From Paraburkholderia youngii (lineage in GTDB: Bacteria > Pseudomonadota > Gammaproteobacteria > Burkholderiales > Burkholderiaceae), in NCBI RefSeq assembly GCF_013366925.1, contig NZ_JAALDK010000003.1, positions 186,001 to 250,000 of the forward strand: 64,000 bases of DNA, given 5' to 3'. This document shows, piece by piece, positions 17,939-26,323 of the stretch. Numbering within the stretch: position 1 is the first letter of the stretch; every line of letters starts with the position of its first letter. The notes under the pieces were generated by a model, which ran no database searches, was not told where the DNA came from, and saw nothing but the letters and a program-made list of their open reading frames with translations. Both the position numbers and the translations under genes were made by a program.

Positions 17939-19078
17939 TCAGGCGAGCGCTGCGAGTTGAGCAGCCTTCACACCGCCGCGACAGTTCTCCATCGACGGCA
18001 CCGCATTCGCGCACTGTGCAACCCACTCGTCAGCGAAGTCGGTTCCGCGTACACGCGGCCGGTGAACAATGGCCGTGAACCCTTCGGCTCTCAGACGCTT
18101 CGCGAGCTCGACGCCACCTGCGACGCCGACGGACTTGCCGGTCTTTGGATCGACCGCATCGAAATCAACGAAGATGTGCACGACGCGAATACCCAGGCCT
18201 TCCGGCACAACGAACTGACGCAGCAGACCGATGTTCAGGCAGTACCACGTTGGCACATCGAAGAGCATATGCGCAGCACAGGCCGTCTCGAGCCCCTCGG
18301 CGACACCGATTTCGCCATTGACTGGCTCCATCAGACGCACTGCTCCGCCCGCAAGCGGATTGAGCGTCATGTCGTTGAGTTTCGGGTCAAGGATTTCGCC
18401 CTCGGCCGACACGATCAGCGCCTTGGCGGGCGTCGATCGCTCCAGAAACGTCCGGTGCAGCGTACCCAGACGTCCATCGGGCAATTCGAACCGCGCGAGA
18501 ATGCCTGGCCAGCTGCCAAGTACCTTCTTCTCGTGCCGGTACTCGAGCATGCCGAGCCGCAGCGCCGGCGACGGTGCGACACACAGGCCGGGCACGCGGG
18601 CGCCCAGGTAGCGCATCACAAGGTCGCCCGCCGACAGTGGTTTTGCAGCATCCCACATCGAGCTCAGACGCCTGGCGGTGAACTCCGGGCTTGCCTTACG
18701 CTTCGGCCTTGGCGGTTCAGCAGTGCCAGCCAGACGGATCGCCCGGGGCGCAGAACCACCGTCGATCTCGCGCATCAGCCGGTACAGCCCCATCCGGTTG
18801 ACACGTGTGATCAGCTGAAGGCCGTCGCCCGCCATCACATCGCCATTGTTGCAATGGCGGCATACCCAGTCGCCTCGCCCACGCCTGTTATCGTAGGTGA
18901 AGCGATCGTCGCCGCCGCAAACGGGACACGCACACGCCTTGCCAGTCAATCTGTCAGCAGGCACGCCATAGCTCACGAGGAGCGAGATCCATTGCTCCGG
19001 GGAGCGCGTGAACTCCTTCAGCTTGCGCTGTAGCCACGTGTACTGCTCGGGCGTGAGTTCCCTTCCATTCAAACTCAT
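17939..19078 (-). CDS. Plasmid primase: P4-type zinc ribbon plus Toprim domain
   Basis: About 379 residues. A zinc ribbon of the Prim_Zn_Ribbon type is visible (CxCPVCGGDDRF with Cys49, 51, 54 and WVCRHC with Cys73, 76). It is followed by a Toprim-like domain (VAEGLETACAAHML, VHIFVDFDAVDPKTGKS, VHRPRVRGTDFADEW). No helicase domain is attached, unlike phage P4 alpha, so it should act as a stand-alone primase for plasmid replication or for priming DNA received in conjugation. AAAGGAGAGTGACT before the ATG at 19078 decides the start. SSB lies upstream in the same direction. Confidence 0.82.
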   Translation of the reverse strand: MSLNGRELTPEQYTWLQRKLKEFTRSPEQWISLLVSYGVPADRLTGKACACPVCGGDDRFTYDNRRGRGDWVCRHCNNGDVMAGDGLQLITRVNRMGLYRLMREIDGGSAPRAIRLAGTAEPPRPKRKASPEFTARRLSSMWDAAKPLSAGDLVMRYLGARVPGLCVAPSPALRLGMLEYRHEKKVLGSWPGILARFELPDGRLGTLHRTFLERSTPAKALIVSAEGEILDPKLNDMTLNPLAGGAVRLMEPVNGEIGVAEGLETACAAHMLFDVPTWYCLNIGLLRQFVVPEGLGIRVVHIFVDFDAVDPKTGKSVGVAGGVELAKRLRAEGFTAIVHRPRVRGTDFADEWVAQCANAVPSMENCRGGVKAAQLAALA

Positions 19079-19142
19079 AGTCACTCTCCTTTGCGGAAGT
19101 GGGTTAGGTCGGTGCCTGAGACAGGCGTAAGAACGCGTGCTC

Positions 19143-19177
19143 AAAAAAGCGGTCCGCGCGCTGCGGGCGGCTTTTTT
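19143..19177 (-). terminator. Intrinsic terminator downstream of ssb
   Basis: AAAAAAGC...GC-rich stem...GCTTTTTT at 19143-19177 with two mismatches in the stem and six-base A and T runs. Placed between ssb and the primase, both leftward. Confidence 0.7.
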
Positions 19178-19244
19178 CAGCAGACGTGCTGGCTGGGTAG
19201 AAATAGGAGACAGGCGCGAACGGCCGTTGCAGAAGATCCGTCGC

Positions 19245-19268
19245 ACGACACGCCCGAAGGCGTGTCGT
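19245..19268. terminator. Strong CGAA-tetraloop hairpin after ssb
   Basis: Perfect stem ACGACACGCC-cgaa-GGCGTGTCGT at 19245-19268, extended by TCGC/GCGA with a bulge. It lacks a T-run but could protect or end the ssb mRNA together with the hairpin at 19143. Confidence 0.5.
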
Positions 19269-19324
19269 TGCGAAGGTGAGGTGTTACGGGAGAAGAATTT
19301 GAAGAGCGGTGAGCCTTTCCGGGA

Positions 19325-19894
19325 TCAGATTGCGGACCATGCCGCGCGCGGGTACGCCGGGCGGAATGGAATATCATCCTCGGGTTCATCGAAGCCGCCG
19401 CCACGCGGAGCACCGCCACCGCCATGAGACGGCTGCGGAGGTTGCGCGCGGGTGCCAATATTGTCCGGCGCACGCGATTCACTGGAACGCGAGGCCGGCG
19501 CGGGCCGGCTGGCACGCGAGCCACCACGCTGTTCGAAGTCACCGCCGCTGTCGCCATTACTGCGGCCGCCGAGCATCTGCATCTGTTCCGCGACGATTTC
19601 GGTCGAGTAACGATCAGTGCCGTCCTGCGCCTGCCACTTGCGCGTGCGGATGCGCCCTTCGAGGTACACCGACGAGCCCTTCTTCAGATGCTCGGACACG
19701 ATTTCGGCGAGACGCCCGAAGAACGAGACCCGGTGCCACTCGGTCGCTTCCTTCATCTCGCCTGAGGCCTTGTCCTTATAGCGATCGGTCGTCGCAAGAC
19801 GGATGTTGGCCACTGCGTCGCCGCTTGGAAGATAGCGAACTTCAGGGTCTGCGCCGAGGTTGCCGACGAGAATTACCTTATTGACTGATGCCAT
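19325..19894 (-). CDS. ssb: Single-stranded DNA-binding protein
   Basis: 189 residues. The OB-fold (about 1-110) is clear: [52 protein letters not shown] Gly/Arg/Ser/Pro-rich linker leads to DDIPF, the acidic tip that recruits replication and repair proteins. Unusually, DDIPF is not at the end: twelve further residues ([12 protein letters not shown]) follow. In ordinary SSBs the free C-terminal Phe is needed for partner binding, so this plasmid SSB may bind partners differently. It lies 11 bases downstream of the KfrB-like gene. Confidence 0.95.
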   Translation of the reverse strand: MASVNKVILVGNLGADPEVRYLPSGDAVANIRLATTDRYKDKASGEMKEATEWHRVSFFGRLAEIVSEHLKKGSSVYLEGRIRTRKWQAQDGTDRYSTEIVAEQMQMLGGRSNGDSGGDFEQRGGSRASRPAPASRSSESRAPDNIGTRAQPPQPSHGGGGAPRGGGFDEPEDDIPFRPAYPRAAWSAI

Positions 19895-19905
19895 TCTTGA
19901 TTCCT

Positions 19906-20766
19906 CTATTTAGTAATTGACCATAGCCACTTGTCCCACATGACCTGTTTGCCTTCGACCATGACCGGACTGCCATCGCTACGGAATGCCGGGACCTTGA
20001 TCTTGCGCAGGCGCCGCACTGAAACAACATCACCGACGACGCAGTGACATTCTGCGATTGCGTCCTTCAGGCCTTCACCTTGAAGCGTTCGCTCGCCCGT
20101 CGTCGTGTCGATGTGCATGGCGAATGACTTGTAAAAGCGCCCGGGCCTGTTGCGATCCGGGAACCGCTCTTCTCCCCAGGACAGGATGCGCCCCGTCACC
20201 GCGGCGTCATTCGACTCCCCTCGCGTTCGGGCGCGAGGGGCGCTGCCGCGTGCGGGCCGGTCGTCATCGCCACTCACGTGCGAGGCAGCAAGCCCAGCTT
20301 CAGGGGTCGGCGCTTCATTCGGGTCACGTGGCTCCGACTTCGGGATGTTGAGCGATGTGCTGCCCCCCGATGTGCTGCCCCCGCGAATCGCGGTGACGAT
20401 CGCATCCTTGAGCGTGCAACGATGGGAAGCCACCTGTGACCAGTGGGGAGCGAGATCCGGCACGATCTTCAGGCCGAATTCGGTTTCCTCGGTGTGATCA
20501 TCGAAAGCGGGGATGAACTCAACAATGTGATCGCCCTCGTCGACGAACAGGTGCGGCGTGTCACCGATCGTCACCACCGTTTCGTTTGCCGCTCCCTGCC
20601 CTATCTCGTGCGGCACACCGACGCTACCGGTCGTGTGAGGCGCGGGCGTCGGGACGGGTGCGGCCGGTGCGCTGGCCTGGGGTAACGGTGAGGTGGGTTG
20701 TGCGGCGGATTTGCCGGGGAAGAGGTCCGCGAGTACGCGGGTGAGGAGTGATCCAGCGTTTGCCAT
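19906..20766 (-). CDS. Plasmid protein with KfrB-like C-terminal domain
   Basis: About 286 residues; start at the ATG 20766 ([19 protein letters not shown]). The N-terminal region is Pro/Ala-rich; the middle ([51 protein letters not shown]) looks folded. The C-terminal part ([46 protein letters not shown]) resembles the KfrB-type domain found in plasmid proteins and large polyvalent proteins. That resemblance is from memory of the pattern. Its place between ssb and a 142-aa gene suggests a role in plasmid replication or establishment. Confidence 0.6.
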   Translation of the reverse strand: MANAGSLLTRVLADLFPGKSAAQPTSPLPQASAPAAPVPTPAPHTTGSVGVPHEIGQGAANETVVTIGDTPHLFVDEGDHIVEFIPAFDDHTEETEFGLKIVPDLAPHWSQVASHRCTLKDAIVTAIRGGSTSGGSTSLNIPKSEPRDPNEAPTPEAGLAASHVSGDDDRPARGSAPRARTRGESNDAAVTGRILSWGEERFPDRNRPGRFYKSFAMHIDTTTGERTLQGEGLKDAIAECHCVVGDVVSVRRLRKIKVPAFRSDGSPVMVEGKQVMWDKWLWSITK

Positions 20767-20774
20767 GCTGCCTC

Positions 20775-21203
20775 CTACAACAACGTGCCGAAGCACATGC
20801 GTTGCAGCTCGCGCAGATCGCGCGCCAGCAGGGGTGTGCTCATGATGACGTCCTGCATCGTCTCCGGATCAATGCCGTTGACCTTGCAGACGTAGACATA
20901 AGGCAGCGCGCCATTCCAGTAACCCATGATCCAGCCGAGCGTCGCGCGGTAGTCGTCGACGTCGATCTTGCGGTTACGCAGACGCTCGGAGAGCAGTTCC
21001 GCGCAGTCCATCAGCGACTCAGGCATGCGGTCGCCACGGCGGCTGTCACTTGCAAACGAGATCAGGGCGTCGATCATCCTGTCGCGAACCGTTGCGCTCC
21101 AGAACTGCGGATCGGGAAGAGGGTCAGGCCGGGGGGTAGTGACGAGAACCGGCGAGGAATCGCCGAACATGTCCAGCTGCCAGGCAGCCACATGCGTTTC
21201 CAT
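20775..21203 (-). CDS. Hypothetical plasmid protein (142 aa)
   Basis: METHVAAWQLDMFGDSSPVL onward. A helical core (VRDRMIDALISFASDSRRGDRMPESLMDCAELLSERLRNRKIDVDDYRATLGWIMGYWNGAL) is apparent, with no motif I can name. It ends 8 bases before the KfrB-like gene, so both belong to one leftward operon. Function unknown. Confidence 0.65.
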   Translation of the reverse strand: METHVAAWQLDMFGDSSPVLVTTPRPDPLPDPQFWSATVRDRMIDALISFASDSRRGDRMPESLMDCAELLSERLRNRKIDVDDYRATLGWIMGYWNGALPYVYVCKVNGIDPETMQDVIMSTPLLARDLRELQRMCFGTLL

Positions 21204-21276
21204 GTATTGCTCCGGTGTCTGGCCGGCAATCCAATGACCCGTAACCGGGAATGGATTCCCGGCATGGGTTGAGGTG

Positions 21277-21307
21277 CCGTCACCGAGGGCATAAGCCCTG
21301 GTGACGG
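21277..21307. terminator. GC-rich hairpin between two leftward genes
   Basis: CCGTCACC-g-AGGGC / GCCCT-GGTGACGG at 21277-21307, with one bulge. It follows the 123-aa membrane gene. There is no T-run, so it may be a weak terminator or an mRNA-stability element. Confidence 0.45.
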
Positions 21308-21328
21308 TAGGTGGTGACAGTACCCCGG

Positions 21329-21700
21329 CTATTGGGTACCGGTTTTGAACGGAACAACGACAGCCGATTTTGCATATTGCTTCATCGGTGCCGGTTGAGC
21401 AGCCGGGTCGTTCGCAGCCGCAGTTGCGTGTGCAACGGTAGCGGTGCGAGCTTTCGCGGCGTCAGCAGCTCTGGCAGCAGCAGCGAGTTTTTCAGTCTCG
21501 ATGCGTGCGGCTTCAGCGTCGGCTTCGGCAGCTTCAATTGCCGTGGCCTTCTTCATCATCGCCTTGTACAGCCCGTTCGCGGCGACTAATCCAACAATCA
21601 AGGCGACCGCGAACGAGATCGTGGCGAGATAGACGACAAGACAGAGGGCAAGCAGCTTGCCCGGTGTCTTAAGGGCGCCATTGAACAGAACTTTCAGCAT
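21329..21700 (-). CDS. Small membrane protein with Ala-rich coiled coil (123 aa)
   Basis: A long hydrophobic segment (LLALCLVVYLATISFAVALIVGLVAANGLY, about 16-46) is followed by a highly charged Ala-rich coiled coil (KKATAIEAAEADAEAARIETEKLAAAARAADAAKAR). CTGGAGAGAAAA precedes the ATG at 21700. First gene of the leftward block and divergent from the NERD operon. Function unknown; the layout suggests an inner-membrane anchor with a cytoplasmic helix. Confidence 0.65.
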   Translation of the reverse strand: MLKVLFNGALKTPGKLLALCLVVYLATISFAVALIVGLVAANGLYKAMMKKATAIEAAEADAEAARIETEKLAAAARAADAAKARTATVAHATAAANDPAAQPAPMKQYAKSAVVVPFKTGTQ

Positions 21701-22028
21701 TTTTCTCTCCAGAAAAATTCACGCACAAGGGAATGTCCGGACAACGTCCAGTGGTTTCGATGCTCGGGACGAGCAAGGAAACTCGGCGCGAGGCGCTTTC
21801 GTAGGAACCCGGAAAGGGCCCCTACGGGAACACCAGCGCAGAAGAAAAGATGAAGGGAATGCAGTGCAGACGCGCGACTACCGTCACGCATTTCGATGCG
21901 TCGGGGACGACGCGGGGGATGGGCCTAGATTACCGCGCGCGAGCCTCGCAGCAGATATGAATGCTCGCGAAAGTCGTGCAGCTTAAAAGGCAGGCGAGTC
22001 TCGCACCTGGCGGCTACTCGCGCCATTG

Positions 22029-22087
22029 CGTCAGCCGGCTGACGGCCTTAACCCGGAAAGCTCGACTAAACCATATAGCTTTTCGGG
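22029..22087. promoter_or_regulatory. Palindrome plus inverted repeat in the divergent region (module copy 1)
   Basis: CGTCAGCCGGCTGACG is a perfect 16-base palindrome at 22029-22044, followed by GCCTTAACCCG and an inverted repeat CCCGGAAAGCT (22052-22062) / AGCTTTTCGGG (22077-22087). The stretch 22031-22055 recurs without mismatch at 43761-43785, upstream of the transfer operon. The remainder of the 540-base gap (21701-22241) shows no gene. Confidence 0.75.
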
Positions 22088-22179
22088 ATTGCATGAAGGC
22101 GAGCAGAAAGCTTTGACAGTGGGTCATACGTTAGTGCGGCACATGTATTTTTCCGCACGGCGCCAGATCCGCCGGCGAC

Positions 22180-22209
22180 GACTTGACTTCGAAAATTACG
22201 CGGCAGACT
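22180..22209 (+). promoter_or_regulatory. Shared promoter motif upstream of the NERD operon
   Basis: GACTTGACTT (22180-22189) and CAGACT (22204-22209), 15 bases after TTGACT. It lies 33 bases before the NERD start codon and matches the motifs at 15413, 17019 and 26847. Confidence 0.55.
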
Positions 22210-22241
22210 GGAACTCATCTCCACTCAACGAGGTTCCCACG

Positions 22242-22925
22242 ATGCTGACGACCATCCTTGTCGTGTCCGGTTGCGTATTCGCCTGGCGGACACTCACCCG
22301 CCAACGCAAGCCGGACTCCACCACCGCACCCGCCACGCGCAACCAGAAAAGCGGCGACGAAGGCGAGGCGCTCGTGCAGGCGGAACTTCGCTCCGCGCTG
22401 CAATGGCTGTGCGGCGAAAACTTCTACCTCCACCCGGGCGCCCTGCTGCTGAACCACGCGCCGGGGACCGAGTTTCCGACGGCAGAACTGGATCATCTTG
22501 CGATCACGCCCTTCGGCATCTTCGTCATTGAAACCAAGAACTGGGCGGGCAGCATCCTGCCCGGCCCTGACGCGCAAACCGTTGTGCGCATCGGCGCCGA
22601 CGGCCAACGCGAAACACGCCGCTCGCCGCTTCGCCAGAACCGGTCCAAGGTGGGTTTCCTGCGGGGTGTGTTGCCCGGCATCTGGCCGGTTGAAGGTCTG
22701 GGTGTGTTCGCGAGTGACCGCTGCGAAATTTCGGCCGCCCTTCCCGCCAATCTGATTCGTCGCGCCGACCTGCATCAATGGCTGCGAGCCCGCCAGGCAC
22801 GCCACGACGCGAGGGGCGATCTCCCGGTGAACGTGCACCACGCCTGGCGCGCAATTCGGGCGGTGGCTGTCACCGGTGACGCGGCGATTCATGCTCATCG
22901 CATACACGTCATGCAATCGGCATGA
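22242..22925 (+). CDS. NERD-domain (nuclease-related) protein
   Basis: About 227 residues. A short hydrophobic N-terminus (MLTTILVVSGCVFAW) suggests a membrane anchor. The NERD core follows: GDEGEALVQAELRSAL (Glu), TAELDHLAITPFGIFVIETKNWAGSI, where the Asp and the E-T-K unit match the PD-(D/E)xK-like active site of the family. NERD proteins are linked to plasmids and DNA processing, but their exact substrates are poorly known. First gene of a rightward operon that ends with the FlhDC-type activator region. A leader-cleavage or entry role is possible; this is speculation. Confidence 0.8.
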   Translation: MLTTILVVSGCVFAWRTLTRQRKPDSTTAPATRNQKSGDEGEALVQAELRSALQWLCGENFYLHPGALLLNHAPGTEFPTAELDHLAITPFGIFVIETKNWAGSILPGPDAQTVVRIGADGQRETRRSPLRQNRSKVGFLRGVLPGIWPVEGLGVFASDRCEISAALPANLIRRADLHQWLRARQARHDARGDLPVNVHHAWRAIRAVAVTGDAAIHAHRIHVMQSA

Positions 22926-23009
22926 ACTGAGGGAAAACCCTAAATAAATGACACTGAATGTCTAAAGGTTCCGGAATGCTTGCCGATTCAACCTTTGCTT
23001 CGCGCAAAA

Positions 23010-23023
23010 GTGACGATCGTCAC
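23010..23023. promoter_or_regulatory. Perfect 14-base palindrome upstream of the 141-aa gene
   Basis: GTGACGATCGTCAC at 23010-23023, in the 240-base gap between the NERD gene and the next gene. Symmetry and position fit an operator; the regulator is unknown. Confidence 0.45.
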
Positions 23024-23166
23024 AAAAGCTGCACGTAATTGTGCGCCTTTCGGCCGAACCGGCTGAAAAACGAAGCGTATTGTGGCCAGGGGATGAGTGC
23101 TACGCGCATCAGAAAGGTCAGAGTGCAGCGTCACGCCACACGGAAACAGAACAGAACAGAAAAGAA

Positions 23167-23592
23167 ATGAAAAACGCTAAACATTCCTCACAAGACCGCT
23201 CCGCGGCCGGCTTACACATGATGATCGCGAAGGCGATCGCCGACATCGTGCATCTTGTCCAGCAGGACCGGACGCAGAACCTCGGCGACACGCCTCTGGT
23301 GCGGCAGCACGCCACCAACTGGGCATTGAGCTTCGTCGAGCGCGAATTGAAGCTCTCCCGCTTCAGCGCCAGGCTCTACCTCCGGTGCCACCAGCAATTC
23401 GGGACCAATCCGGAAGCCATCCGGCACCTCCGCCTGACCGATATGTGCCTGCTTTTCCGGGCGACCGATGAACTCGTCTCCTTCATCGTAGAAGCCAGAA
23501 AAGCTGTCCCGCTCCTTCCGCCCCGGGAAGTCAAAAGGCTGATCGACGCCTATCGCGGGCCGGGCAACCACCACGCGGCCTCGCACGCATAG
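23167..23592 (+). CDS. Short paralogue of the coiled-coil plasmid protein (141 aa)
   Basis: Starts MKNAKHSSQDRSAAGLHMMI. Residues about 45-130 (FVERELKLSRFSARLYLRCHQQF, EAIRHLRLTDMCLLF, IVEARKAVPLLPPREVKRLIDAYRG) align along their length with residues about 125-205 of the next gene product. The two are tandem paralogues; this one lacks the coiled-coil tail. The shared domain looks helix-turn-helix-like and recalls DUF3102-type plasmid/phage proteins, but I cannot name it firmly. Possibly a regulator or dimer partner of the longer protein. Confidence 0.65.
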   Translation: MKNAKHSSQDRSAAGLHMMIAKAIADIVHLVQQDRTQNLGDTPLVRQHATNWALSFVERELKLSRFSARLYLRCHQQFGTNPEAIRHLRLTDMCLLFRATDELVSFIVEARKAVPLLPPREVKRLIDAYRGPGNHHAASHA

Positions 23593-23677
23593 CGTCACCG
23601 ACAGACGTCCGTCGGCTTCGCTTCGCGCAACACCTGCGAACCGGCTTCCACCGAATTGAGCAAGGACACACACCATC

Positions 23678-24928
23678 ATGAGCAACAGTAAGGACCTGAA
23701 AAAAGTCAACAACGACGAGTTCGACCCGACCCGCCTCGACGCAGGCGGTGCGGACGGATCGGATGCGCTGGAAGAGTCGTTGCCTCCCACCTTCGTCCAT
23801 ATCCCTAACCAGAACGAACTCAGTCAGGCCGCGCGGCAGTTCTTTGGTGGCCAGCTGGAAGAAGCTCTGATGGCCTCGATCGTGGCCGAAAGCGAAGAAG
23901 TTGCGCACTCGACCCGCAAGATCCTTGGGGAGCATATGCGTATCGGTGGCAACTTCGCTCATATCATGATTGCCGTGCAGAACGATTTCGTCAGGCGCCT
24001 GGGGGATACGCCGAAGTCCCGGAGTCTGGCGAAGGAACTCGTCTACCGCTACCTGCAGCATGCTTTCCGACGCTCCCGTTCATGGGTGGACCTCTATATC
24101 CGCTCGTACGAGAAGTTCAGTTCAAATGCCGGCGCCGTGCAATACCTCGAGCTCACCGACATGCAGGCGCTCATCAGCAATGACATCGGTGACGACATCA
24201 TCGAGATGGTCATCGAGGCAAGGAAGGAGAACCCTGATCTGAGCAAACGGGAAATCAAGAAGCTCATCAAGGATTTTCGCGATCAGATTGCCGAGAAGAA
24301 CACCCGTCTTGACCTCGTGACCAACCAGCTTTCCGATATTGCCGGCGAGCTTGACGACACGAAATCTGATCGGGACCGCCTGACGGAGGAAGCCAAGCGT
24401 CTGCAACGGCAGATCGAGCAGGAGAAGAAGAACGCGAGCGGCACGCTCGTTGAACTCGCCGAAGCGCAGCGGATGCTGAGTGTGCTGCAGAACCAGCTTG
24501 CCAATACCGAGCGCGAACTGACCACCCGGACGAACGAACTGCGCGCAGCATCGGAAAAGGTGCAGACCAAGGAAGTCCCCGTGCCGACGCTGCCTGAACA
24601 CATCAGGAATCTCCAGGAAGCGACGCAGAGCGCGATGGACGATTTCAAGAAAGCCAGCGAGAAGGCCGAGGCAATGCGGGCGGAGGTTGCCGCACTCGAG
24701 CAACGACGGGACGCGGAGGCCGCAAGGATCGAAGCGCAGGAGGTCCTGGAGAAGAAGATCAAGGGGCTGCTCCAGAAATTCGGCGATTTCATGCAGGACT
24801 ACCACAGCGCACAGCTTCTGGTCACCGCAGAGGGCGCGCATAAGGCCTTCGCCGGTCTGTTCACGGCGCTGGCCGATCTCGTCGGCAAGTTTCACGGGGA
24901 GCTGCAGGCTGCTGCACGCGCAGCCTGA
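23678..24928 (+). CDS. Plasmid DNA-binding protein with long coiled coil (416 aa)
   Basis: Three parts: an acidic N-terminus; a globular domain (about 60-205) including RSRSWVDLYIRSYEKFSSNAGAVQYLELTDMQALI and VIEARKENPDLSKREIKKLIKDFRD, shared with the preceding gene; and a long coiled coil (about 205-365). A final helical region (LLQKFGDFMQDYHSAQLLV) closes it. The architecture recalls KfrA/DUF3102-type plasmid proteins that bind DNA and self-assemble. It lies 35 bases before the FlhDC-like gene in the same operon. A role in partition, nucleoid binding or transfer control is inferred. Confidence 0.7.
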   Translation: MSNSKDLKKVNNDEFDPTRLDAGGADGSDALEESLPPTFVHIPNQNELSQAARQFFGGQLEEALMASIVAESEEVAHSTRKILGEHMRIGGNFAHIMIAVQNDFVRRLGDTPKSRSLAKELVYRYLQHAFRRSRSWVDLYIRSYEKFSSNAGAVQYLELTDMQALISNDIGDDIIEMVIEARKENPDLSKREIKKLIKDFRDQIAEKNTRLDLVTNQLSDIAGELDDTKSDRDRLTEEAKRLQRQIEQEKKNASGTLVELAEAQRMLSVLQNQLANTERELTTRTNELRAASEKVQTKEVPVPTLPEHIRNLQEATQSAMDDFKKASEKAEAMRAEVAALEQRRDAEAARIEAQEVLEKKIKGLLQKFGDFMQDYHSAQLLVTAEGAHKAFAGLFTALADLVGKFHGELQAAARAA

Positions 24929-24963
24929 TTGTCGGCCGCTGGATACAAGAGAGAAAAAAATAA

Positions 24964-26145
24964 ATGATGGAAAACAAAGATAACTACCGCGCGGTCGAGC
25001 GGCTCTACGTTCCGGACTGGCTCAACGAAGTCATTCAGGTGACGAACTTCAACCTGGTCGACCACCTGAAGCTGATGTTGCGGCACGACAGCCGCTTCAG
25101 CGAGGTGCTGAACATTTCCCGCGAGGAGATCGACCAGCTCAAGCTGAATCAGGCCTCATTGCGCAACCTGCTGCGCACGCCTTTCCTGATGGTCGAGCCC
25201 ACGCTGCAAACCGTCGAGGACTGGCGCTGTTTTGTCGACCAGACGCCGACGACCGTGGCCGTCGACATCCTGCGTCGCAAGACTCCGCCGCTCGATCACC
25301 TGTCCCTGTATGCCGTCAACCATCAGAACGTCGCCTTTCTGAATCTGGTCACGCAGGTGCTGAACATGAGCGTGCTGTGTGCGCCCCTGCTCGGAATCAC
25401 GACGGAACTGGCGAACTATCTACGGTCGGTGCCGCAGTACAAGCTCAATCTCGCATTGGGTGGCATGCAAGGCCTGCCGCTGTTCCGCTGGCGCTTTAAC
25501 AGTCCCACCTTCTGGTACGAGTTTGCCGCAAGCAGCCTGACCGATGAAATGATTGCGCATCTGATCATGCGCACGTCGCCGGCGCGCGCGGGCGAGCTGC
25601 CAATCCGGGCCGACTGGAGCGGGTTGCGACTCGGACGCGCGACCAATGAAATTTTCGCGGCCGCCATGATGGCGCATGGCCTGCGCGCCTCGACCGCCTC
25701 CACGCTCTTCCAGTTGAACCAGCACCAGATGCGAACGCTTTATCAGAAGATCCATGGCAGAAGCTCCCCGTGCGGGAACGTCGCCACGTCGCTGCCCTGG
25801 TTCGTCGAGAGCCCGTTTCACCGCCTGCACGCGACAACCTATATGTGGCTGTACCGGTCGGCGATCGCGATGGACGCCAACGCACCCGAGGCGCTGATTG
25901 CGACGAACGATATCTATGCGCGCCTGTTCGAAAGCCGGCTCATCTCTGCCGATCGCGGCTGGAATCTGACCCGTTCGATGGCTGCCGACACCCGACTGAC
26001 CGTCGCGCCCTGCCGTTCCTGTACCACGCACTATGTGGTCTCGAACAACGACACGAAGATCGAGGTGCATAACCGCTTCGCATGTCCTGCGTGCCTGCAG
26101 CAGCTCAATGCGAAGAAGCCGCGGAGGAAGACACGTGACGCCTGA
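24964..26145 (+). CDS. Single-chain FlhD-FlhC-type transcriptional activator
   Basis: 393 residues. The C-terminal half (about 225-380) is FlhC-like: a helical core (LFQLNQHQMRTLYQKIHGRSS), LPWFVES, HATTYMWLY, RGWNLTRSM, then a zinc site C350xxC353...C374xxC377. Residues about 115-180 are FlhD-like: NVAFLNLVTQVL, LLGITTELANYLRSVP, LFRWRF, in the order and spacing of FlhD. Residues about 25-85 (NFNLVDHLKLMLRHDSRF, LNISREEIDQLKL, LLRTPFLM) may be a second FlhD-like unit. FlhDC normally is two proteins (D4C2). Plasmid and ICE homologues SetCD and AcaCD activate conjugation genes, so this is probably the transfer activator. No flagellar genes are nearby. Confidence 0.8.
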   Translation: MMENKDNYRAVERLYVPDWLNEVIQVTNFNLVDHLKLMLRHDSRFSEVLNISREEIDQLKLNQASLRNLLRTPFLMVEPTLQTVEDWRCFVDQTPTTVAVDILRRKTPPLDHLSLYAVNHQNVAFLNLVTQVLNMSVLCAPLLGITTELANYLRSVPQYKLNLALGGMQGLPLFRWRFNSPTFWYEFAASSLTDEMIAHLIMRTSPARAGELPIRADWSGLRLGRATNEIFAAAMMAHGLRASTASTLFQLNQHQMRTLYQKIHGRSSPCGNVATSLPWFVESPFHRLHATTYMWLYRSAIAMDANAPEALIATNDIYARLFESRLISADRGWNLTRSMAADTRLTVAPCRSCTTHYVVSNNDTKIEVHNRFACPACLQQLNAKKPRRKTRDA

Positions 26146-26317
26146 AACCGCGCAAAAGCCGGAACTGCCCGCCGGGCTGGTCGTCTTCAGCGCAGACGGC
26201 AGCGCGCAGTTCGGCTGGCAGAATCCCGAGACCGGTGCATTCCATTCGGAAGCAGACGGTAACGTGATTGTGGATGCGATCGGCGTCGTCGCATGGCTTG
26301 CGGGACGGGTGCACTGA
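26135..26317 (+). CDS. Small hypothetical protein (60 aa)
   Basis: GTG start at 26135 behind CGGAGGAAG; the gene overlaps the end of the FlhDC-like gene by 11 bases. The sequence (LPAGLVVFSADGSAQFGWQNPETGAFHSEADGNVIVDAIGVVAWLAG) looks like a small beta-rich domain. Function unknown; coupling suggests a role with the activator. Confidence 0.55.
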   Translation: MTPETAQKPELPAGLVVFSADGSAQFGWQNPETGAFHSEADGNVIVDAIGVVAWLAGRVH

Positions 26318-26323
26318 CTGAAT

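Noticed and set aside
23678..24928. ParB-type partition protein
   Set aside because: No ParB nuclease-like or CTP-binding motif; the true ParB lies at 48726.
24964..26145. Chromosomal flagellar master regulator
   Set aside because: No flagellar genes nearby, FlhD and FlhC parts are in one chain, and the context is plasmid backbone.
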